Source: Anaerolineae bacterium
GTDB taxonomy: Bacteria > Chloroflexota > Anaerolineae > Aggregatilineales > Phototrophicaceae
Assembly (NCBI GenBank): GCA_025454675.1
Contig: JALONZ010000067.1
Coordinates: forward strand, 1 to 8,073
DNA: 8,073 bases
Reading direction: 5' to 3'
In this document: in pieces, positions 7,843 to 8,073 of the stretch
How positions within the stretch are numbered: the stretch's first letter is position 1
Layout: the number at the start of each line of letters is the position of its first letter
Made by a program: the position numbers and the translations under genes
Notes under the pieces: generated by a model
Seen by the model: only the letters and a program-made list of their open reading frames with translations
Told to the model about the DNA's origin: nothing
Database searches by the model: none

Positions 7843-7867
7843 TAGGGGCTTGCCATGGCAAGCCCTA
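7843..7867. repeat. Palindromic repeat just downstream of the helicase gene
   Basis: Bases 7846-7865 are a perfect self-complementary sequence with half-site GGGCTTGCCA. Allowing one bulged G extends the stem by TA/TA to 7843-7867. It starts 15 bases after the helicase stop. As RNA it would make a strong hairpin, but no T-run follows, so it is not a classical intrinsic terminator. Palindromes beginning GTAGGGGC recur, as I remember, between genes in some Chloroflexota and cyanobacteria (unverified), so a dispersed repeat is more likely than a dedicated terminator. Confidence 0.7.
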
Positions 7868-7952
7868 TGCGTAACAACCACACCTCAATCCCCTCTCCAA
7901 ACAGAGCTTATCATTACCCATAAGTCTGGGTCGTGGGGTTTTAGATAGATAA

Positions 7953-8073
7953 AATTCGTCAATGATTCTCGGCAGGCAGGCGCTCAAAGCACCTGCCTAT
8001 TCGCCTTCTGGAAGCCCCGTAAACGGGGCTGACCAGCCGATTTGACGGATTAAATAGGCTTCAAAACCTGTTT
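7953..8073. other. Structured element of unknown type (three-way junction plus hairpin), running to the window edge
   Basis: The outer stem pairs AATTCGTCAA (7953-7962) with TTGACGGATT (8042-8051), 10 pairs with one G-U. It continues after an internal loop with TCGG (7969-7972) against CCGA (8037-8040). It encloses two hairpins. One is AGGCAGG (7974-7980) with CCTGCCT (7992-7998), plus GC/GC near a TCAAA loop. The other is CTGG-AGCCCCG (8008-8019) with CGGGGCT-CCAG (8024-8036) and a TAAA loop. A further hairpin, AAATAGG (8052-8058) with CCTGTTT (8067-8073), ends at the last base. The strand is ambiguous: two stems pair fully (with G-U) only as plus-strand RNA and one only as minus-strand RNA. 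No known RNA class was recognised. Candidates are an untranslated structured RNA, a transposon end or a palindromic repeat unit. Upstream, 7868-7952 contains only two weak 4-5 bp hairpins (7893-7906 and 7916-7931) and no gene. Confidence 0.55.

Noticed and set aside
7871..7960. Minus-strand frame (about 30 codons) as a transposase remnant
   Set aside because: A short open stretch ends near 7867, but it has no start context and no recognisable transposase motif. The DNA is better explained by repeats and hairpins.
8052..8073. Possible tRNA-Sec anticodon arm (CTTCAAA loop)
   Set aside because: The CTTCAAA string resembles a selenocysteine tRNA anticodon loop, but with it as a 7-base loop the closing pair is G-A, and upstream sequence gives no acceptor or D arm. 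The 7-pair stem with an 8-base loop fits a plain hairpin better.

Overview
The window is chromosomal DNA of moderate GC content. It most resembles a member of the Chloroflexota (Anaerolineae-like). That is an inference from gene style: a membrane Ser/Thr kinase with a Chloroflexota-type extracytoplasmic region, a WD40-repeat lipoprotein, a multidomain PAS histidine kinase and a PcrA-type helicase. No taxonomic marker gene is present. The DNA is almost fully coding, with tight junctions and several non-ATG starts.

Layout. At 1-471 (minus) is the N-terminal part of an exported alpha/beta hydrolase that runs off the left edge. A divergent AT-rich spacer (472-642) follows, with a clear -10 element for the hydrolase and a weaker promoter candidate for the kinase. 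At 643-2700 (plus) is a transmembrane Ser/Thr protein kinase with a large outer region. It overlaps by 4 bases (TTGA) a lipoprotein with eight WD40-type strands at 2697-3914 (plus), and the two look like one translationally coupled signalling unit. At 3917-5413 (minus) is a soluble receiver-PAS-histidine kinase, convergent with the lipoprotein gene across only 2 bases. A second divergent promoter region (5414-5547) leads to a full-length PcrA/UvrD-type DNA helicase at 5548-7827 (plus).

The right end (7828-8073) contains no convincing protein gene but is rich in secondary structure. It holds a perfect 20-base palindrome just after the helicase and two short hairpins. From 7953 to the window end there is a long-range stem enclosing two strong hairpins (a three-way junction), followed by another hairpin that ends exactly at the edge. 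This is the part of the window least explained by known genes. It could be a structured RNA, a mobile-element end or a dispersed palindromic repeat.

The genes do not form one pathway. The kinase and lipoprotein probably sense and report on the cell envelope, the histidine kinase is an orphan sensor, and the helicase is housekeeping. No CRISPR array, tRNA, rRNA or recognisable transposase gene was seen.
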